Positions 16,727 through 25,413 of a stretch of 64,000 bases of DNA are shown here, in pieces (within the stretch, counting starts at the first letter, position 1; each line of letters begins with the position of its first letter). The stretch is from contig JAWKRP010000011.1 of the NCBI GenBank assembly GCA_041389565.1, positions 62,001 to 126,000 of the forward strand, in the 5' to 3' direction. The notes under the pieces were generated by a model. That model made no database searches. It was given only the letters and a program-made list of their open reading frames with translations, and had not been told where the DNA came from. Made by a program: the position numbers and the translations under genes. The stretch comes from JACKEQ01 sp041389565. GTDB taxonomy: Bacteria; Myxococcota_A; UBA796; GCA-2862545.

Positions 16727-17586
16727 GCACCCAGCGCTTCCGGGCCCTGTGGCTGGCGGTCGGGTGTGCGCTGCTCGGCGCGCTGATCTGTGCGGGCATG
16801 CTCGCGCCGGAGTTCGTCGATCCGCCCAACCTCGATCACGTGTCGAAGGACGAGTACGGCTCGACGGTCGGAGGGCTCGGGTTCTTCGTGGTCGAGGGGG
16901 CTCCGCTCGGCACCAACGAGTACGGCGTGCCGCTCCACCAGCTCGCGCTGCAGGGGGCCTCGATCGTGGCCTTCCCGGCCGCGCTCGCCGGCCTGCTCGT
17001 GATGGCCTTCGCCACGTTCGCCGGGCTCGTGCGGTGCGCGGATGTCGCCTGGCTCGACACCGCCCTCCAGGCGTTCGGAGAGATCACGGGTGCGCTGCCC
17101 CGGATGGTGGTGGTGCTCGTCGTCGCGCTGCTGCTTCCCTACGACTGGAAGTACCTGCTCCCGATCGCGCTCGTCTGGGCGGTGCTCGCGAGCCCTGCCG
17201 CGATGGACGAAGCGGCGGCCAGTGCCGGGCGGCTCGGGGGTGCGCGGTTCGTCGAAGCCCTGCGCGCACACGGGTTCTCCGCGATCCGCATCTACCTGTA
17301 CCACGTGGTCTGGATGAACCTTCGCCCAGTCATCGTGCGGCAGGGGGCGGAGGTCATGATGCAGGTCGTGTTCCTCGAGATCGCGCTGTCGTACCTCGCG
17401 CTCGCGAGCAATGCGCCGAGCTTCACCCACGCCGAGAACCTCAACTCCTGGGCCGAGCTGCTGTACCTCGGGTACTCCTGGATCCTGGATCGCCACCTCG
17501 GCCATGCGGTATTCCTGAGCTTCGCGCTGATCGCCGTCACGGCGCTCATGGCGCAGTCCTTCCGGCTCGCAGCGAGGGCCCGATGA
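16723..17586 (+). CDS. ABC transporter permease (Dpp/OppC-type)
   Basis: The 287-residue partner permease has an N-terminal helix (ALWLAVGCALLGALICAGML), a periplasmic loop with PLGTNEYGVPLHQLALQGA (the DppC 'lGTDxxGRD' region in altered form), then five helices. The EAA-type loop reads EALRAHGFSAIRIYLYHVVW and the final helices include FLEIALSYLALA. It forms the heterodimeric channel with the upstream permease; the four-base overlaps on both sides imply stoichiometric translation. Confidence 0.87.
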   Translation: MSTQRFRALWLAVGCALLGALICAGMLAPEFVDPPNLDHVSKDEYGSTVGGLGFFVVEGAPLGTNEYGVPLHQLALQGASIVAFPAALAGLLVMAFATFAGLVRCADVAWLDTALQAFGEITGALPRMVVVLVVALLLPYDWKYLLPIALVWAVLASPAAMDEAAASAGRLGGARFVEALRAHGFSAIRIYLYHVVWMNLRPVIVRQGAEVMMQVVFLEIALSYLALASNAPSFTHAENLNSWAELLYLGYSWILDRHLGHAVFLSFALIAVTALMAQSFRLAARAR

Positions 17587-18362
17587 GCGGTGAGACCCTG
17601 CTGGTGCTCGAGGATCTCGCGATCCGCACACCCGACCGGTTCCTCGTCGATGGCGTCGCGGCCGAGGTGTTCGCGGGCAAGGTCACGGCGGTGGTCGGGC
17701 ACTCGGGGTCCGGCAAGTCGCTGTCCGCGCGCGCGTGCATGGGCGTGCTCGACGTGGCTCCCGGTCTCGTGCGGGGCAGCCTCGTGTACCCGCAGATCGA
17801 CGGGAAGAACCTGTTCGACGGCGTGCATGGCAAGGGCATGGCCGCGCAGCGGCGCCTCATGCGGTCCACCCGGAAGTACCGCGGCGGCTACGTCACCTAC
17901 AGCCCGCAGTCGGCGTCCTCTGCGCTCAACCCGGGGCGCACCATCGGCCACCAGCTGGCGATCGCCATCGCACGCCGCGAGAACAAGCCCAACAGCGTCG
18001 CCACCGCCATTCGCGACGTGCTGGCCGAGGTGGGGCTGCCCCCCCGTGCGTCCGGAGCGCTGCCGGGCGAGCTCTCGGGCGGCATGGCTCAGCGCGCGGC
18101 CCTCGCCATCGCCATCGCGCCGCAGCCCCGCATCATGATCGCCGACGAGCCCGAGACGGGTCTCGATCCAGTCCTGCGCCGCGTGGTCAACGAGCTGATG
18201 CTCAAGGTCGCCGAGTACCACGGCGTCGGTCTGATGCTGATCAGCCACAACATGGACACCGTCCGCCGGTGTGCCGACTTCGTCGTCCGCGTCGGTCACG
18301 ATGCGCCCGATCCGTCCATACGCACCGAGCGTCCCGCGCCCACCCGGGCGGAGGCTCCATGA
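17583..18362 (+). CDS. ABC transporter ATP-binding protein (first, Dpp/OppD-like)
   Basis: The 259-residue ATPase has a Walker A (VVGHSGSGKS, about residue 37), Q-loop near VTYSPQSASSALNPG (the family's typical 'QdpxxxLNP' region), signature LSGGMAQRAALAIA, Walker B RIMIADEPETGLDP, and switch His in LMLISHNMD. It lacks the C-terminal oligopeptide extension (about 40 residues, usually with Cys for an iron-sulfur cluster in some) and is shorter than usual DppD. The start overlaps the upstream stop (ATGA), and the same arrangement links it to the next ATPase. Confidence 0.92.
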   Translation: MSGETLLVLEDLAIRTPDRFLVDGVAAEVFAGKVTAVVGHSGSGKSLSARACMGVLDVAPGLVRGSLVYPQIDGKNLFDGVHGKGMAAQRRLMRSTRKYRGGYVTYSPQSASSALNPGRTIGHQLAIAIARRENKPNSVATAIRDVLAEVGLPPRASGALPGELSGGMAQRAALAIAIAPQPRIMIADEPETGLDPVLRRVVNELMLKVAEYHGVGLMLISHNMDTVRRCADFVVRVGHDAPDPSIRTERPAPTRAEAP

Positions 18363-19156
18363 GCGCCGTGGTCCAGGTCAAGGGGGTCCACAAGACCTTC
18401 GAGCAGAAGGGCCTCTTCCCGTGGTCGCCGTCGCGGAGCGTGAACGCCGTGGTCGACGTGAACCTCGAGGTCGCGCCGGGCGAGGTGCTCGCGCTCGTCG
18501 GCCAGTCGGGGTCCGGGAAGACCACCCTGAGCCGGTGCATCCTCGGGCTCGAGCAGGTCACCCAGGGAGAGATCCTGCTCGAAGGGAAGCCGTGGTCGTC
18601 GCTCAGCGAGCGCGCGCGCCGTCCGCTCCGGCGGAAGTACCAGTACATCCCGCAGGATGCTCTGTCGGCCCTCGATCCCCAGCAGACCGCCCTCGAGCAC
18701 GTGATCGAGTCCCTCACCGTGCTCGGCGGGGTGGGGCGCGACGTCGCCGTGCGCCAGGGCACCGAGATGCTCGAGAAGCTCGGTCTCGGCCAGCGCCTCG
18801 GTGCGTTGCCCCGCGAGATGAGCGGGGGAGAGCAGCGACGGGTGACGCTGGCGCGGGTATTCGCGCTCCGCCCCTCGCTCGTCGTCGCCGACGAGCCGAC
18901 GAGCGGCCTCGATCCGGATCGTCAGGAGTCCGTGCTGGAAGACCTGATCGAGAACCTTCCGAAGGGGGCTGGCTGCATTCTCGTGACGCACGACATGCCG
19001 CAGGCGCGGAAGTGGTGCAATCGTGCGATGGTGATGCTGGAAGGCAAGGTCATCGAAGAACTACAATTGCCGGGTGGGGAGCCCACCCATCCCTACGCGC
19101 GGATGCTGTTCGACCCGTGGGGGGAACACGACCTCTCACAATCCACGGCAGAATGA
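18359..19156 (+). CDS. ABC transporter ATP-binding protein (second, Dpp/OppF-like)
   Basis: The 265-residue ATPase has Walker A LVGQSGSGKTTLSR, Q-loop YIPQDALSALDPQQT, signature EMSGGEQRRVTLAR, Walker B LVVADEPTSGLDPD and switch His in LVTHDMPQ. It ends with HPYARMLFDPW, similar to the HPYT-type tail of DppF/OppF. It pairs with the preceding ATPase to power the importer. The four-base overlap (ATGA) supports equal expression. Confidence 0.92.
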   Translation: MSAVVQVKGVHKTFEQKGLFPWSPSRSVNAVVDVNLEVAPGEVLALVGQSGSGKTTLSRCILGLEQVTQGEILLEGKPWSSLSERARRPLRRKYQYIPQDALSALDPQQTALEHVIESLTVLGGVGRDVAVRQGTEMLEKLGLGQRLGALPREMSGGEQRRVTLARVFALRPSLVVADEPTSGLDPDRQESVLEDLIENLPKGAGCILVTHDMPQARKWCNRAMVMLEGKVIEELQLPGGEPTHPYARMLFDPWGEHDLSQSTAE

Positions 19157-19170
19157 GTCGAGGAGGCCCG

Positions 19171-20502
19171 ATGTCCACAACCGGTAGAGTGCTGGCGAAG
19201 GTCCTGACGGGAGCCATCGCCCTCGCGTGGCTCGCGCCGGGAGCTGCGCTCGCGTGCGACGAGGCCGAGCGGCTGCGTCTGGCCGACGAGATCAGCAACC
19301 TGGCCAAGAAGAACGCGTGGTCGGGCGTCGAGCGCAAGTACGGCGAGCTCCTGCGCACGAAGTGCGAGCTCCTGTTCGAGCAGTACAGCCTCGGTGCAGA
19401 GTCGGCGAAGAACCTCGGCAAGACGTACGAGATGTACGAGCGCCTCTCGGCCGCCGAGAAGATCGACCCGCAGGAAGAGCTCACCGCCACGCTCGAGCAG
19501 CTCAACACCAACTACGGCCGGGTCGAGGTGCGCGGCGATGCGCGTCGTCGCGCCGCGCTCCTGCGCGAGCAGATGCCGTTCGCCCCCGACCAGCGCAAGA
19601 GCATCGAGTACGCCCAGTCCGTCATGGAGGGCACCGGGTCGTTCAAGGGCATGCTGCCGATCGGCGGTCCGTACAAGGTCGCCGACAAGGAGTTCTCGGT
19701 CGAAGCGGGTCCCGACTTCGAGACCGTCGTGGTGGGCAACGGGAAGGGCCCGAAGACCACGGGTGGGGGCAACGAGGGCATCGAGGATCAGGGCCTGATC
19801 AACTGGGTGGGTCCCATCGCGCTCATCGGCACGGGCTTCTTCGGGTCCGGCGCTCCGAACGGCCCGATCTTCAAGACCGACGCCACCGACGAGGAGCTCC
19901 TCCGCGGAACGCCCATCGTCGGCCGCGCCACCGACGCCGACTACCCGTGCGGCGGCTACGAGGAGGCCCTCGTCACCGACGATGCCGGCCAGCCTGCGTG
20001 CCTGCCCACGATTCGCCAGCCGAAGGACATCTCGATGTTCAGCACGCCCAACGTCGACGTGACGGTGGGCGGCGAGGTGGGCCTCACGTACCGCGCGCCC
20101 GAGATGGGCGTGGCGGCCACGGTCAACTACCGCCGCATGTTCGGCAGCCGGCTCAACCAGATCACGGTGTGGGGCGCGTGGGTCGTGCGTCCCGGTGCGG
20201 CGCGCTTCGCGCTCGGTCCCACCTGGGGCGTCACCGCTGGCAAGGGCAACGGCTACGTCGACTGGGTGAACGAAGGCCAGACCGAGGTCTTCCGCGTCCA
20301 GCGCCAGTCCGAGGCCGAGTACGGCGGCTTCGGCATGGGCGGCGGCGTCGCGGCGAGCGCGGGTTACGGCGTGATCGAGCTCGCCGGCTTCCAGGGGCTC
20401 GTCGAGCTCCATGGGCACTTCCAGCGCGACAACCTGCGTTCCTACTCCGGAATCGGGCTGCGCTTCGGCATCGTGCCCAAGATCGATCGCTTCCAGGGAT
20501 GA
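19171..20502 (+). CDS. probable outer-membrane protein with N-terminal periplasmic helical domain
   Basis: The 443-residue protein has a signal peptide (hydrophobic VLTGAIALAWLAPGAALA, cleavage before CDEAE). A helical domain (about 25-130) is followed by a small beta domain (GMLPIGGPYKVADKEFSVEAG, a PEGA-like pattern). A C-terminal half of alternating strands follows (VDVTVGGEVGLTYRAPEMG, ITVWGAWVVRPGAARFALG, ending RSYSGIGLRFGIVPKIDRF) that looks like an outer-membrane barrel. Start: the ATG at 19171 has GAGGAGG five bases upstream; an alternative in-frame ATG at 19153 overlaps the ATPase stop. No family name can be assigned; the last strands do not end in Phe, so the barrel call is tentative. 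Confidence 0.7.
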   Translation: MSTTGRVLAKVLTGAIALAWLAPGAALACDEAERLRLADEISNLAKKNAWSGVERKYGELLRTKCELLFEQYSLGAESAKNLGKTYEMYERLSAAEKIDPQEELTATLEQLNTNYGRVEVRGDARRRAALLREQMPFAPDQRKSIEYAQSVMEGTGSFKGMLPIGGPYKVADKEFSVEAGPDFETVVVGNGKGPKTTGGGNEGIEDQGLINWVGPIALIGTGFFGSGAPNGPIFKTDATDEELLRGTPIVGRATDADYPCGGYEEALVTDDAGQPACLPTIRQPKDISMFSTPNVDVTVGGEVGLTYRAPEMGVAATVNYRRMFGSRLNQITVWGAWVVRPGAARFALGPTWGVTAGKGNGYVDWVNEGQTEVFRVQRQSEAEYGGFGMGGGVAASAGYGVIELAGFQGLVELHGHFQRDNLRSYSGIGLRFGIVPKIDRFQG

Positions 20503-20572
20503 CCGTTCGGGGTCCGCGGGAATGCACCGGCCTCGTCCTGGTTTGTTCGTGCACGTATGGAGAGACACTCAG

Positions 20573-21628
20573 ATGATGATTCGACGGCTCCTGTCGGGAA
20601 TGCTGCTGGCTGGTCTGGTGAGCACGGCGTCAGCCGGTGAGGTCCGCTTCACGGGGGAAGGCCATGCCTACAACCCGGTGTGGTCCCTCGATGGCAAGCA
20701 TCTCGCCTTCGAGGTGAACAACTACGGAGACCGCTCCGATCTGCACATCTCCGTCGTCACGGGCGAGATCGCGAAGGATGCCTCGAAGGTCAACCTCCCG
20801 GGGGGTGGCGGTCCGTTCGGGGGCAGCCAGGTGGTCGTGAACCCCGCATGGCACCCGCAGGGCATCGTGGTGTTCGAAGGCTCGAACACGGGCGGCCAGT
20901 TCCGGCTGTACTACTACCAGCCCGGCGGCGGCGCGGCGTCCGAGATGATCAGCACGACCGACGTGCCGGGCGACATCACGTTCCCCGCGATCAACCCGAA
21001 GGGCACCAGCATGGTGTTCGTCGCCGACCAGACGGGCAACGGCGACATCTACACCCGCGACACGAACACCGGCGCGGTCACGGTCGCCATGAAGACCGAC
21101 GTGGCCGAGATGTTCCCGCAGTTCGACAGCGCGGGCTCGAAGATCCTGTTCACGCGCAAGCAGAACAACACCGAAGACATCTTCGAGCTGGCGGTCAGCA
21201 CGGGCGCCGAGACCCCCGTGATCGGCGGCAACAACGATCAGAGCCGTCCGAACTACGTGAACGGTGGCATCGTGTACTTCGACAACTCGCGAGACTCGCA
21301 GTCGTGGGACGTGAAGGTGGTGTCGGGCGGCAACGCGAAGGTGCTCGCGAAGTCGGTGCGTCTGCCGCTCCGTGCGCGCCCGGCGATCTCCCCCGACGGG
21401 AACTGGGTCGCGTACGGCTTCGAAGACCCCACGAAGTCCGACAGCATCATGCTGTCGCGCGTCGACGGGTCGAAGAACGTCGAGATCAAGACCGCCTACA
21501 ACGCCTGTGGCGAGCCCGCGATCACCGTGCAGAACGGGAAGACGCTGCTCGCGTACACCGCGCTGCCGAGCAGCGGTGCCGACTACCGCAAGCTCTTCGT
21601 GGTCGACATCACCGACAAGCTCCAGTAG
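20573..21628 (+). CDS. TolB-like periplasmic beta-propeller protein
   Basis: The 351-residue product has a signal peptide (LLSGMLLAGLVSTASA, then GEVRFTG) and PD40-type propeller blades: NPVWSLDGKHLAFEV, NPAWHPQGIVVFEG, FPAINPKGTSMVFVAD, FPQFDSAGSKILFTR and RPAISPDGNWVAYG. This is the blade pattern of TolB and related periplasmic proteins. There is no N-terminal TolB alpha/beta domain. Last gene of the region-2 locus, 70 bases after the probable outer-membrane protein, with a strong terminator following. Together with the TolA-like coil it resembles part of a Tol system, but TolQ, TolR and Pal are not in view. Confidence 0.83.
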   Translation: MMIRRLLSGMLLAGLVSTASAGEVRFTGEGHAYNPVWSLDGKHLAFEVNNYGDRSDLHISVVTGEIAKDASKVNLPGGGGPFGGSQVVVNPAWHPQGIVVFEGSNTGGQFRLYYYQPGGGAASEMISTTDVPGDITFPAINPKGTSMVFVADQTGNGDIYTRDTNTGAVTVAMKTDVAEMFPQFDSAGSKILFTRKQNNTEDIFELAVSTGAETPVIGGNNDQSRPNYVNGGIVYFDNSRDSQSWDVKVVSGGNAKVLAKSVRLPLRARPAISPDGNWVAYGFEDPTKSDSIMLSRVDGSKNVEIKTAYNACGEPAITVQNGKTLLAYTALPSSGADYRKLFVVDITDKLQ

Positions 21629-21681
21629 GCGCGACCGATCGGTCCGTCAGGCGTGCGTGCCTGGCGGCGGTCCAACGAGAG

Positions 21682-21706
21682 AGGGCGGTTCATCACGAAC
21701 CGCCCT
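21682..21706. terminator. strong hairpin terminator after the TolB-like gene
   Basis: AGGGCGGTTC, loop ATCAC, GAACCGCCCT: a perfect ten-pair stem, followed by TTCGTCGTCT. It is 53 bases after the stop of the TolB-like gene, and also downstream of the convergent lipoprotein gene at 21789, so it may serve both strands. Confidence 0.8.
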
Positions 21707-21719
21707 TCGTCGTCTGGAA

Positions 21720-21771
21720 TTCCGCGGCACCGTCCGCGGAACGATTGAATTCCGCGGCATGGCCCGCGGAA
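21720..21771. repeat. two tandem 30-bp hairpin repeats (REP-like)
   Basis: TTCCGCGG-caccgt-CCGCGGAA at 21720-21741 and TTCCGCGG-catggc-CCGCGGAA at 21750-21771. The stems are identical and the loops differ; copies start exactly 30 bases apart, with GAA preceding each. It lies just beyond the terminator in a convergent gap, the usual place for REP-like elements or bidirectional terminators. Confidence 0.8.
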
Positions 21772-21788
21772 CCACTGGATCCTGGGGT

Positions 21789-22367
21789 TCAGAGAAGGAT
21801 GCAGTCCTTCTCGGAGAGCCAGGAGAGGGAGCTCGCGTCGTACTCGCCGCGCCCGAGCTGCGTGCCGCTCGTGAAGAACACGTCGACCGTGCCGTTGCCG
21901 TGCTCGACCACGTCGTAGGTGACGGTGAAGTTCTCTTCGCCTTCGTAGACCGTGTTGCCCGCGGCGTCTTCCACACAGTCGGTCTGGCTGTCGTCGACGC
22001 TCGCAGCGAGCGTGATGGAGTAGTCGGCGGCACCGACGGCGGCTTCCTGGGTTCCGTACACGTCCCACACGACCGTGCACGCGGTGAAGCCCGTCGCAGC
22101 GAGCTCGGGGTCGGGGTACAGCACCCAGAACTCGTTGCCGACGAGATCGAGGTCGTCCCACTCGTAGTACCCGGCGAAGAAGGTGGTCGCGACCTTCGCC
22201 TGGGGGTCGGCCCACAGCGGAGAGCTCGAGCAGGCGGCTTCCTGGCCCGTGAGCTCGGCGGCGATCCAGCCGGGCAGCTCAGCCGTCTGGTCGGGATCGA
22301 AGGGGTCGACCTTGGGCCCCTTGGAGCATCCGGCCAGAAGTGCAGTGACGGCGATCAGCCTGGTCAT
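21789..22367 (-). CDS. small lipoprotein, unknown function
   Basis: The 192-residue product has a lipobox (TRLIAVTALLAGC, then SKGPK). The mature part is acidic, aromatic and beta-rich (ATTFFAGYYEWDDLDLVGNE, GNTVYEGEENFTVTYDVVEH, GTVDVFFTSGTQLGRGEY), with four further cysteines that could form two disulfides. I chose the ATG at 22367 because GGAGGA sits six bases upstream; the ATG at 22373 abuts it. No family recognised. It is convergent with the TolB-like gene and divergent from the membrane protein at 22438. Confidence 0.7.
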   Translation of the reverse strand: MTRLIAVTALLAGCSKGPKVDPFDPDQTAELPGWIAAELTGQEAACSSSPLWADPQAKVATTFFAGYYEWDDLDLVGNEFWVLYPDPELAATGFTACTVVWDVYGTQEAAVGAADYSITLAASVDDSQTDCVEDAAGNTVYEGEENFTVTYDVVEHGNGTVDVFFTSGTQLGRGEYDASSLSWLSEKDCILL

Positions 22368-22437
22368 GTCCATCCTCCTCCCGTCAGCCTACACCGGATG
22401 TCGGACTGCCGCGATAACGGGGCACACCGAGGTGTGG

Positions 22438-23157
22438 ATGACCGAGCCGCCCAACATCCTCGACGTGCTCACCGAGTACGTCGAGGAGGTGAAGACCGAC
22501 TTCCTACCGTACGCGACCGCCGGAACCGGGATCGCCCTGGTGATGCTCCCGTACTCCATGGTCGTCGTGTTCATCGTTTACGGGGCGATGTTCGTCGGCG
22601 CGATGCCCGGCATCGCCATGGAAGACGAGAACGTGCTGATCCTCGGCATGATCACGGCCCCGTTCCTGGCGATCTTCGCCTCGTCGTTCGTCCTGAACCT
22701 GATCACGATCCCCATGCACGCGTCGCTGCTCCGCGACCTGTCGGCCCATCAGGAGCGGGAGCCTGGCACGCCCACGGGGCTCGGGTTCGCGTCGTGCTTC
22801 TCGACCGTCACCCAGGAGCCGGCACGCCCGCTGTTCTACACCGCCGTGCACGTCGTGCTGTACGGCGTGCTCGCGATGTTCTGCCTGTTCCCGGGGCTCG
22901 TGTTCCTGGTCGTCACGGATCTCGCGTGGCCCCTCGTGGTCGTCGACGGGCTCTCGCCGCTCGACGCCATGAAGCGGGCTGCGGCGCACTTCCGCGACCA
23001 CGTCGCGTGGCACCTGGGCTACACGCTCATCCTGTTCTCGATGGCGTTCGTGCTCGCGTACATCCCGTTCATCGGCGCGTTCCTGACGCCGGGCCTCGTC
23101 GGCGGGTGGCGATTGTGGGCCTACCGGCGCATCCGTCAGGACCTGCTGGCCGCCTGA
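22438..23157 (+). CDS. multi-pass membrane protein, unknown function
   Basis: The 239-residue protein has an N-terminal soluble helix (PPNILDVLTEYVEEVKTDFL), then about five to six membrane helices, including YSMVVVFIVYGAMFVGAMPG, FLAIFASSFVLNLITIPM, VHVVLYGVLAMFCLFPGLVF and YTLILFSMAFVLAYIPFIGA. The pattern, with a short amphipathic loop SPLDAMKRAAAHFRDH, resembles the 'DUF975/UPF0259-like' multi-pass proteins with a repeated helix pair, but I cannot assign a family. The start is an ATG with a weak GAGG. Its stop lies 22 bases inside the convergent helical gene. Confidence 0.7.
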   Translation: MTEPPNILDVLTEYVEEVKTDFLPYATAGTGIALVMLPYSMVVVFIVYGAMFVGAMPGIAMEDENVLILGMITAPFLAIFASSFVLNLITIPMHASLLRDLSAHQEREPGTPTGLGFASCFSTVTQEPARPLFYTAVHVVLYGVLAMFCLFPGLVFLVVTDLAWPLVVVDGLSPLDAMKRAAAHFRDHVAWHLGYTLILFSMAFVLAYIPFIGAFLTPGLVGGWRLWAYRRIRQDLLAA

Positions 23158-24083
23158 ACGAACGCGAGACACCCCGAGCGCCGCGCCTCCGCGATCACCT
23201 CGTCCCGGCCGACCTCGTTCGCGGGGACGCCTGCCCACAGGGCCGCCAGTCGCCACTCCGGGCCGGTCGCTGCTGCGGCGGCCTCGCGGAACCCGACACC
23301 GCGGAGGAGCGCCTCCGAGAAGGCCCGGTCGAACGGGGAGCCTTCGGGCACCGCCGGGAGGTCGGGGTGGGGGAGGAGGCCGTGGTGGGCAGCCTCGAGG
23401 AGCGCGTGGAAGATGTGGGCCCGCGGACGGACCGGGAGCTCGGCGACCGCATGCACGAGCTCCACCGCGGCCGGGTCGGCCTCGTCGGCATCGCCGCACC
23501 AGATGGCCGCACGCAGATGGGTGTGCGCGGCTTCGAGGTGGAGCCACGCCAGCGACGACGGCGCGTCCGTGGCCTCGGGGTGCCAGCTCGGCGAGCCCGC
23601 GAGATCCTCGGGCTGGAGGTGGTCGACGCTGTCGAGGAGCGGGCCGACGGGCTCTCCGCGGCAAGCGGCGTCCCACGCCAGCTCCAGCTCGGCCAGCGCG
23701 GCGCGGAACCGGTCGCCGGAGGCGCGGTGGTGCTCGGCGAGCCGCCGCCACAGGGCGCTCACGGTGGGATGCCCGTAGCCCACCTCGTCCTGGTGGGCGC
23801 GACAGGCCTTCGCGAGCCCGAACACCCCGTGTGGATAGGCATCGAAGAGGTCTTCGCGCGCGACGACCGGAGTGAGGTGGTCGACCACGCGACCCACCTC
23901 GCCGAAGTCGAGCTCGGCCTTCGCGAGCTTCCATGCGACACGGACGACCAGGGGATGCTCGGGCCCGAGGCTGGCTGCGAGCCCCCATGCGCTGCGGAGG
24001 CACGCGAGCACACCGGCCGGCTCTCCGGCGCGCCGGGCGACACGGGCCTCGTGCAGGTGGACCTCGACCTCGGCGGCGCTCAC
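23136..24083 (-). CDS. helical (TPR-like) cytoplasmic protein, unknown function
   Basis: The 315-residue product is made of helix pairs resembling TPR (EVHLHEARVARRAGEPAGVL; YGHPTVSALWRRLAEHHRAS; DRFRAALAELELAWDAAC; LAWLHLEAAHTHLRAA) with no signal peptide. The GTG start overlaps the stop of the gene upstream (GTGA), so it is translated with the small acidic protein. The 3' end overlaps the convergent membrane-protein gene by 22 bases. No family recognised. Confidence 0.7.
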   Translation of the reverse strand: MSAAEVEVHLHEARVARRAGEPAGVLACLRSAWGLAASLGPEHPLVVRVAWKLAKAELDFGEVGRVVDHLTPVVAREDLFDAYPHGVFGLAKACRAHQDEVGYGHPTVSALWRRLAEHHRASGDRFRAALAELELAWDAACRGEPVGPLLDSVDHLQPEDLAGSPSWHPEATDAPSSLAWLHLEAAHTHLRAAIWCGDADEADPAAVELVHAVAELPVRPRAHIFHALLEAAHHGLLPHPDLPAVPEGSPFDRAFSEALLRGVGFREAAAAATGPEWRLAALWAGVPANEVGRDEVIAEARRSGCLAFVQAASRS

Positions 24084-24493
24084 CGGATCAACGGCACCAG
24101 CAGGTCGTCGGCACCCAGCACCCGGCACACGGCGTTCACGACCTGGATGTCGTCGTCGAACCCGAGCACACCGGTGATCTCGTCGTCTTCGTCTTCTTCC
24201 AGGAAGAACGTGGTGGTGGCGGACACCATGCGCGCGTGCGGCCCGCCTTCGAACCGGTCGAGCAGGGAGGTGCACGTGGCCGCGATGCGGTCGGCCACGT
24301 CGGGATCGAGCGACGTGACCCAGCCCGCGACCTTGCGGACCGTCACCACGTAGGCGTCGAGCTCCGAGCGCAGCACGGAGGGCGCGCTCTGGGGGCCTTT
24401 GAGCAAGGCTTCGAACCGCTCGCGGTACTCGATCGGGACCTCGTCCCACAGGGCGTCGAGGAGCGCGGCGTCGATGTCGGTTCCTGCAGGCAC
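24080..24493 (-). CDS. small acidic protein, possibly DUF1232/YkvA-like
   Basis: The 137-residue product starts at a GTG (MPAGTDIDAALLDALWDEVP) and ends with an acidic patch (FFLEEDEDDEITGVLGF) and DDDIQVVNAVCRVLG. The stretch from 'ITGVLGFDDDIQVVNAV' echoes the PD-xx-P...GxxDD motif of YkvA/DUF1232, but the hydrophobic helices of that family are not obvious. The call is weak. It is translationally coupled to the downstream helical protein. Upstream it faces the acyl-CoA-dehydrogenase-like gene across 28 bases. Confidence 0.6.
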   Translation of the reverse strand: MPAGTDIDAALLDALWDEVPIEYRERFEALLKGPQSAPSVLRSELDAYVVTVRKVAGWVTSLDPDVADRIAATCTSLLDRFEGGPHARMVSATTTFFLEEDEDDEITGVLGFDDDIQVVNAVCRVLGADDLLVPLIR

Positions 24494-24521
24494 GGTGCGG
24501 TGTTACCACGTCGGTCGGACG

Positions 24522-25385
24522 ATGTCAGCGTTACAGGCACCCATGGACGCAGTGTGGGCGGTACTCCGGGAGGCTGAGGGGGCGGTGCAGGCGGGCACGC
24601 CCGTGGAGCGGTGGCGCGTCGCGCGTGACCGCTTCGAAGACCCCTTCCTGGCGGCCATCTTCGTGGGGCGTGGCGCGGAGACCGTCGGTCAGGCCTTCTT
24701 CGCGGGCTACCAGGCGGCCATGGAGCGGTCGACCGGAGAGCGCGCGGTCCAGGCCGTGCTCGTCAACGAGCCGGGCCCTCCGGAGGCGAGCGGGCCCGCG
24801 CACGTCCGCACGAGGCTCGAGGACGGGAGGGTGTCGGGCACCAAGAGCTTCGCGCTCGACGGGATCGAGGTGGGCTGGGTGCTCGCCCGTGCGGGCACCC
24901 GGGTCGATGGGCGGGCCGAGCTGGTGCTGGCGCGGATCGAAGCGCCGTTCGACGGGAGCGTCTGGGAGCCCATCCGGCTGCCGTGGCTGGTCGACGTGCC
25001 CCACTCGCGGGTCGCGCTCGACGGGGTGCCCGTCACGGAGGTGCGCCCGGATGCCTGGGCAACCGTCGTGAAGCCGTTCCGCACGGTCGAGGATCTGGGG
25101 GTGCTCACGGCCCTGGCGTCCGCCAGGCTCGGCGCGACGGGCGTTCTGACCGAGCAGGAGGCGTGGATGGCCATGCTGGCGGGCCTCTCCGCGCTCTGGC
25201 GCGCCGACCCCGACCACCCCTGGACGATCCGGGCGCTCGCGGATCTCCAGGCGCGGTTCGCGCGGGAATCGGAGGGATCCGTCACCGGTCCGCTGGCGCG
25301 ATCGTGGGCCACGGATTCGAGGCTGCTCGGGATTGCGGCGAGGGCGCGGGAGATCCGGCTCCACCGCGCCCGGAGCCCAGCCTGA
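24522..25385 (+). CDS. acyl-CoA dehydrogenase-like protein (short, probably degenerate)
   Basis: The 287-residue product shows traces of the ACAD fold: a helical start, the central beta domain (HVRTRLEDGRVSGTKSFALDGIEVGWVLARAG), then DVPHSRVALDGVPVTEVRP, an arrangement typical of the middle domain. It then has ASARLGATGVLTEQ and a helical tail. It is about 100 residues shorter than usual, and the C-terminal glutamate base and FAD-contact motifs are not visible, so catalysis is doubtful. Two in-frame ATGs (24522, 24543) are possible; neither has a clear Shine-Dalgarno. Confidence 0.65.
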   Translation: MSALQAPMDAVWAVLREAEGAVQAGTPVERWRVARDRFEDPFLAAIFVGRGAETVGQAFFAGYQAAMERSTGERAVQAVLVNEPGPPEASGPAHVRTRLEDGRVSGTKSFALDGIEVGWVLARAGTRVDGRAELVLARIEAPFDGSVWEPIRLPWLVDVPHSRVALDGVPVTEVRPDAWATVVKPFRTVEDLGVLTALASARLGATGVLTEQEAWMAMLAGLSALWRADPDHPWTIRALADLQARFARESEGSVTGPLARSWATDSRLLGIAARAREIRLHRARSPA

Positions 25386-25413
25386 ACGGGCCCGACGCGG
25401 GCTCCCGTTCGCG

